NCBI RefSeq assembly: GCF_030823405.1
Contig: NZ_JAUSXC010000001.1
Coordinates: 372,001-436,000, forward strand
Origin: Chryseobacterium ginsenosidimutans
GTDB lineage: Bacteria; Bacteroidota; Bacteroidia; Flavobacteriales; Weeksellaceae
Length of the DNA stretch: 64,000 nucleotides
Direction of reading: 5' to 3'
Shown piece by piece: positions 60,897 to 64,000 of the stretch; within the stretch, counting starts at the first letter, position 1; each line of letters opens with the position of its first letter. The notes under the pieces were generated by a model. That model ran no database searches and had not been told where the DNA came from. It saw only the letters and a list, made by a program, of their open reading frames with translations. The position numbers and the translations under genes are program-made.

Positions 60897-61619
60897 TTAA
60901 ATAGCTTCAGTAGGTCGAGAAACCTGATCTGCAAAATATTGTTCAAGATCTTTTAATGTTTCCGGGTTTGTCTGAATATCTTTCACCAATTGTCCCTTAT
61001 TCACTACAACAATTCTGTTGCAGACTTCTGTCGTATGCGAAAGATCGTGACTTGAAATAAGGAAGGTAACTCCATCTTGTTTTGATAATTCTTTGATTAA
61101 ATTCTTCAGTTTTATCTGAGTGGAAGGATCAAGATTTGCAAAAGGCTCATCCAAAATGATAATTTCAGGATTTCCTATAATAGCACCAATAATTCCTACT
61201 TTTTTCTGATTTCCTTTAGATAAATCACGAACATATTTTCCGGAATTCAAAATTTCCCCATTAAAAAGATCGTGAAATTGTTTTAAAAACTCATCAACAG
61301 AAGCTTTATTCTGCCCTCTTAATTCTCCGATAAAATAAAAATATTCTTCCGGTGTTAAATATCCTATTAAAAAAGAATCATCTACAAAAGCGGAAACTTT
61401 ATTTTTCCAAGCTTCAGATTCGTTTACTTTAATTCCGTCAATGCTCACAAAACCTGTCGTTGCCTGAATTAAGTCTAACATTAAGCTGAAAAGCGTTGTT
61501 TTTCCGGCTCCATTATTGCCAACTAACCCAAACGTTTCGCCATTGGGAATTTCAAGGTTTTCTATATTTAAAACGGTTGCTTTGCCGTATGTTTTAGATA
61601 AATTATTAATTGTGATCAT
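60897..61619 (-). CDS. ABC transporter ATP-binding protein
   Basis: A 240-aa ATPase. Walker A is in GLVGNNGAGKTTLF, Q-loop FVDDSFLIGYLTPEEY, signature RDLSKGNQKKVGIIGAII, Walker B EIIILDEPFANLDP and switch His in ISSHDLSHT. It energises the adjacent permease, whose stop lies 1 bp from its start. Probably an exporter; the substrate is unknown. Confidence 0.93.
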   Translation of the reverse strand: MITINNLSKTYGKATVLNIENLEIPNGETFGLVGNNGAGKTTLFSLMLDLIQATTGFVSIDGIKVNESEAWKNKVSAFVDDSFLIGYLTPEEYFYFIGELRGQNKASVDEFLKQFHDLFNGEILNSGKYVRDLSKGNQKKVGIIGAIIGNPEIIILDEPFANLDPSTQIKLKNLIKELSKQDGVTFLISSHDLSHTTEVCNRIVVVNKGQLVKDIQTNPETLKDLEQYFADQVSRPTEAI

Positions 61620-61620
61620 A

Positions 61621-63087
61621 TTAGTCTTTGTTTTTGAATGCTTCTAATGTACTGTATTTTTCTACTTTGTAATGTTTTACGATAATGTCGAAAATCTTTT
61701 CTCTTAATAAAAACCCGATCAGCCCCAAAATCGCTATACTTATAACTCCTGCCGTAATTCCGAAGGAATACTGCATCGTCGCAAAAACTACCATTGGTAA
61801 AAACATTTTTGGAATTAATAACAGTAATGATTTCATATTGAAACTATTTTTTTGTCCGAATCTTTTTTCCTTAGCATTAAGATCCATCTGTGTCTTGTTG
61901 AAAGCTCCTGACCAAAGCGTAAATTGAGAATTAACGCCTATATTATAAATCCCTGCCGCAAGAAAAGTCACATACATTTCCCAACCAAAATATGCATAAC
62001 ATGCAGCAATAACCATTGATGCAGCCGTTACAATATTCATTAACCACCATTTTGCTTTTAAATATTCTTTATAAGGAACGTTCAACGTCATCATTAAAGG
62101 ATAATAAGAGCTGTCGAAAGCCGGAACTCTCTGTCCAAACATAAACTGAAACCCTCCCGTAACAAATAATCCCATAAACATGATCATGGCAGGCGTTTTA
62201 TAGATCGATGAGGTAAACATCAGCATTCCGTAAAAAAGAAACATAAAACTTCCCAGCAGGATGCCTTTGGTCACTTTATTTCGTCTCAGCATTTTAATAT
62301 CATTGTTGATGAAGGTTCCGATTGCTCCATATTTATTTAAGAAAGCAATGTTTTCTGTTTTTCCGACTGTTTTTTTCGCTTCCAGACCTTCATCAAGATA
62401 AAATACCTGATGAATATGTTTAAAACAAATCCACCACAGGCCCAAAAACAAAGCAATAGAAATTAAGGCTAAATAAGGTTTTTCAAAAAAGCCATAGAAA
62501 AATGCTTCCGAATATGACAGCGTCGGTAAAATATTATAATAGGTCAAACCGGCAACCGCTGCAAAAATGCACCCGACAACAATTGCAATTGTTTCTTTAT
62601 CATTAAAGAGTATATTAATGAAATTATTAAGATAAAACAACAGCGAAACTCCGATAAACCATCCAAAAACGTTTATAAAACTATATCCGTTGAATAGTGC
62701 GATTGCGGAAAATGTAATGAAAAATAAAGAATTCAGCCAACTGAAAGCCGACAGAAAAGTCTTGCTCAACATATAATTGACCAACGTTTTCTTAGGAATG
62801 TTTAAAGTAAGAAAAGGTTTGATATTCTGCGTCGGCATTTCCTGCCACATATATTTGAGAATCAAATCGACTGCCCAGGCTGCAACTAAAAATTTAGAAA
62901 CGATTTTTAAAGGATCTTGGTGCATTTCTTCCTGAATGTAGTAAAATGCGGCAAATGCACCTCCTACCAGACACAGCATGAAATAAAGAATCCCGATAAA
63001 ACGGAGAATCTTCATCGCCAGATTAATCCCCAAAGAAGTGCCACGAAAAAAACTTTTAAACTCTAATCTCAGGAATTTTAAAAACAT
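61621..63087 (-). CDS. ABC transporter permease, DUF5687-like
   Basis: A 488-aa polytopic membrane protein with about ten to twelve helices (ILRFIGILYFMLCLVGGAFAAFYYI near the start). The conserved-looking cytoplasmic segment FGQRVPAFDSSYYPLMMTLNVPYKEYLKAKWW matches the Bacteroidota DUF5687 family as I recall it. It pairs with the ATPase gene 1 bp downstream, so the two form an ABC-2-type transporter. Confidence 0.85.
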   Translation of the reverse strand: MFLKFLRLEFKSFFRGTSLGINLAMKILRFIGILYFMLCLVGGAFAAFYYIQEEMHQDPLKIVSKFLVAAWAVDLILKYMWQEMPTQNIKPFLTLNIPKKTLVNYMLSKTFLSAFSWLNSLFFITFSAIALFNGYSFINVFGWFIGVSLLFYLNNFINILFNDKETIAIVVGCIFAAVAGLTYYNILPTLSYSEAFFYGFFEKPYLALISIALFLGLWWICFKHIHQVFYLDEGLEAKKTVGKTENIAFLNKYGAIGTFINNDIKMLRRNKVTKGILLGSFMFLFYGMLMFTSSIYKTPAMIMFMGLFVTGGFQFMFGQRVPAFDSSYYPLMMTLNVPYKEYLKAKWWLMNIVTAASMVIAACYAYFGWEMYVTFLAAGIYNIGVNSQFTLWSGAFNKTQMDLNAKEKRFGQKNSFNMKSLLLLIPKMFLPMVVFATMQYSFGITAGVISIAILGLIGFLLREKIFDIIVKHYKVEKYSTLEAFKNKD

Positions 63088-63173
63088 AGTTATCTTTTTT
63101 TACATTAGTAAATATAATGTAAAATATGTTACAGAATCTTGCTAATAAGACTACACATTATTTGGATAAACTT

Positions 63174-63842
63174 TTATTTATAACATTTTATAGTGTTAAA
63201 TGTTATAATTTCTTTTTTCCACTTGGAATTTTTAGAATCTTTATATTTTAGCTGCATTGATAAAAATCCATTTTTAAGTTGAACATTTTCAAACAATTCT
63301 TCAGCATAAAACTTATCTGAATTTTTCAAAGTATACTCAATCTTTTTCCAGGGTACTTTTATTCCACAGGATTTATTATTATTAAGATTTGTGAAGAGAA
63401 CCTCATCACCTCTTTGCATCGTTAGTGTATAGGGATGTTTTCCCAAATCATTCTTAAAAACTGCTGTTCCCAGTTCTGCAAGCTTTTCCCCTGTTTTTTT
63501 ACTATAAAGAATATACTCAAGAGGTTGGCAGCAACCGGAAATAATACTATTTTCAATCAAAAATGAGTTTTCATACTCTGTCCAATTGATATATCCCAAT
63601 CTGCCACTGAACTCAATCAATTCTTTTTCAAGTTTAAATATTTTCTTTTCCTTTTTTCCATTTTGAAATGTAATCCAAGAAGAATTACAATTATATTCCC
63701 AGAATATTTCAGCTTTGTTTTTAAATATAGTCGGCTTACAAGAAATCAGGCTTTTCAATTCCGGTTTTTTTAAACAACCACAAGTTTGGCTATAAATCCA
63801 ATTTAAAAAGCATGAAAAAAATATAATCAAAGGACGTTTCAT
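63174..63842 (-). CDS. Secreted hypothetical protein, cysteine-containing
   Basis: A 222-aa protein with a signal peptide (RPLIIFFSCFLNWIYSQ) and then CGCLKKPELKSLISCKPTIF. Further cysteines (YNCNSSW, SGCCQPLEY, NKSCGIKVP) suggest disulfides in the periplasm or outside. The family was not recognised. A -7 box (TATATTTG, minus strand, 63856-63863) precedes it. Confidence 0.75.
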   Translation of the reverse strand: MKRPLIIFFSCFLNWIYSQTCGCLKKPELKSLISCKPTIFKNKAEIFWEYNCNSSWITFQNGKKEKKIFKLEKELIEFSGRLGYINWTEYENSFLIENSIISGCCQPLEYILYSKKTGEKLAELGTAVFKNDLGKHPYTLTMQRGDEVLFTNLNNNKSCGIKVPWKKIEYTLKNSDKFYAEELFENVQLKNGFLSMQLKYKDSKNSKWKKEIITFNTIKCYK

Positions 63843-63866
63843 AGATATTTGGTGTCAAATATATAA

Positions 63867-63890
63867 AGACCTCTGAATTATCAGAAGTCT
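63867..63890 (-). terminator. Terminator of recN
   Basis: On the minus strand AGACTTCTGA / TCAGAGGTCT (one T-G pair) with a TAAT loop, then TTTAT. It lies between recN and the secreted-protein promoter. Confidence 0.6.
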
Positions 63891-63912
63891 CAATATTTAA
63901 TTATTTAAAATT

Positions 63913-64000
63913 TTATCCAATCAATTCTTTCGCCTGTGCCATAGCCGCATCCGTAATTTTACTTCCTGAGAGCAACTGGGCAATTTCGTTTAATTTTTCC
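63913..64000 (-). CDS. recN: DNA repair protein RecN, C-terminal end (partial)
   Basis: The last 28 codons of a gene that continues beyond the window. They read KLNEIAQLLSGSKITDAAMAQAKELIG before the stop. This is the characteristic end of RecN: an EIAxMLxG motif, T-x-x-A and AxELL. RecN is an SMC-like ATPase for double-strand break repair. Only the C-terminal tail can be seen. Confidence 0.75.
   Translation of the reverse strand, partial: EKLNEIAQLLSGSKITDAAMAQAKELIG

Overview
The window looks like a chromosomal segment of a Flavobacteriia member, most probably Chryseobacterium or a close Weeksellaceae relative. The DNA is AT-rich, start codons lack Shine-Dalgarno sequences, and many genes carry the Bacteroidota -7 promoter box TAnnTTTG. 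Typical families are present: a GLPGLI protein, a TonB-dependent receptor, type III glutamine synthetase, a probable DUF5687 permease, and an mreBCD-PBP2-rodA operon. No rRNA, tRNA, insertion sequence or CRISPR array was found. The genus is inferred, not proven.

Layout. 1-13.3 kb: end of a TonB-dependent receptor, an AraC regulator, OsmC, a TetR-thiolase-thioesterase-ketosynthase operon with a clear TetR operator, a cupin, an L,D-transpeptidase, MsrB, a GLPGLI protein, DUF445, PyrD and an RluA-type pseudouridine synthase. 13.4-16.7 kb (minus strand): a toxin/immunity-like module whose ~871-residue toxin gene is broken by three single-base homopolymer contractions. 16.8-21.5 kb: GlyRS, a serine hydrolase, a YdeI-like protein and UmuC. 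21.6-36.3 kb: an accessory cassette (next paragraph). 36.3-64 kb: housekeeping genes, including TadA, CoaX, M23 and M1 peptidases, GlnN, an NlpC/P60 lipoprotein, a pentapeptide-repeat protein, rodA-mrdA-mreD-mreC-mreB, hemA-hemC-hemD-hemE, a DyP peroxidase, an ABC transporter and the last codons of recN. hemC is frameshifted at an A5 run.

The most interesting part is 21.6-36.3 kb plus the 13.4-16.7 kb module. Eight copies of a 17-bp imperfect palindrome (consensus ACG[A/T]C[A/G]-N5-[T/C]G[T/A]CG[T/C]) each start exactly 27 nt upstream of a -7 box. They precede an M15 peptidoglycan peptidase, a patatin-like phospholipase, a DUF2589-type operon (two copies), a 56-aa acidic protein, a 1213-aa protein heading a fibre/carrier/EndoU-toxin/immunity operon, a WYL-domain regulator and, on the other strand, the second toxin module. 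This reads as one regulon. The WYL protein is the obvious candidate regulator, because its own promoter has the same site. The contents (wall hydrolase, lipase, large structural-looking protein, fibre with a phage-like N terminus, nuclease toxin and immunity protein) suggest a coordinately controlled toxin-release or particle-like antibacterial system. No sheath, tube or secretion machinery is recognisable. That function is inference; the operator series and gene order are directly visible.

Two internal terminator-like hairpins, a hairpin in the patatin leader and a conserved leader element suggest additional post-initiation control. Several single-base homopolymer indels, including one in the normally essential hemC, raise the possibility of assembly errors, so the broken genes should not be assumed to be real pseudogenes.
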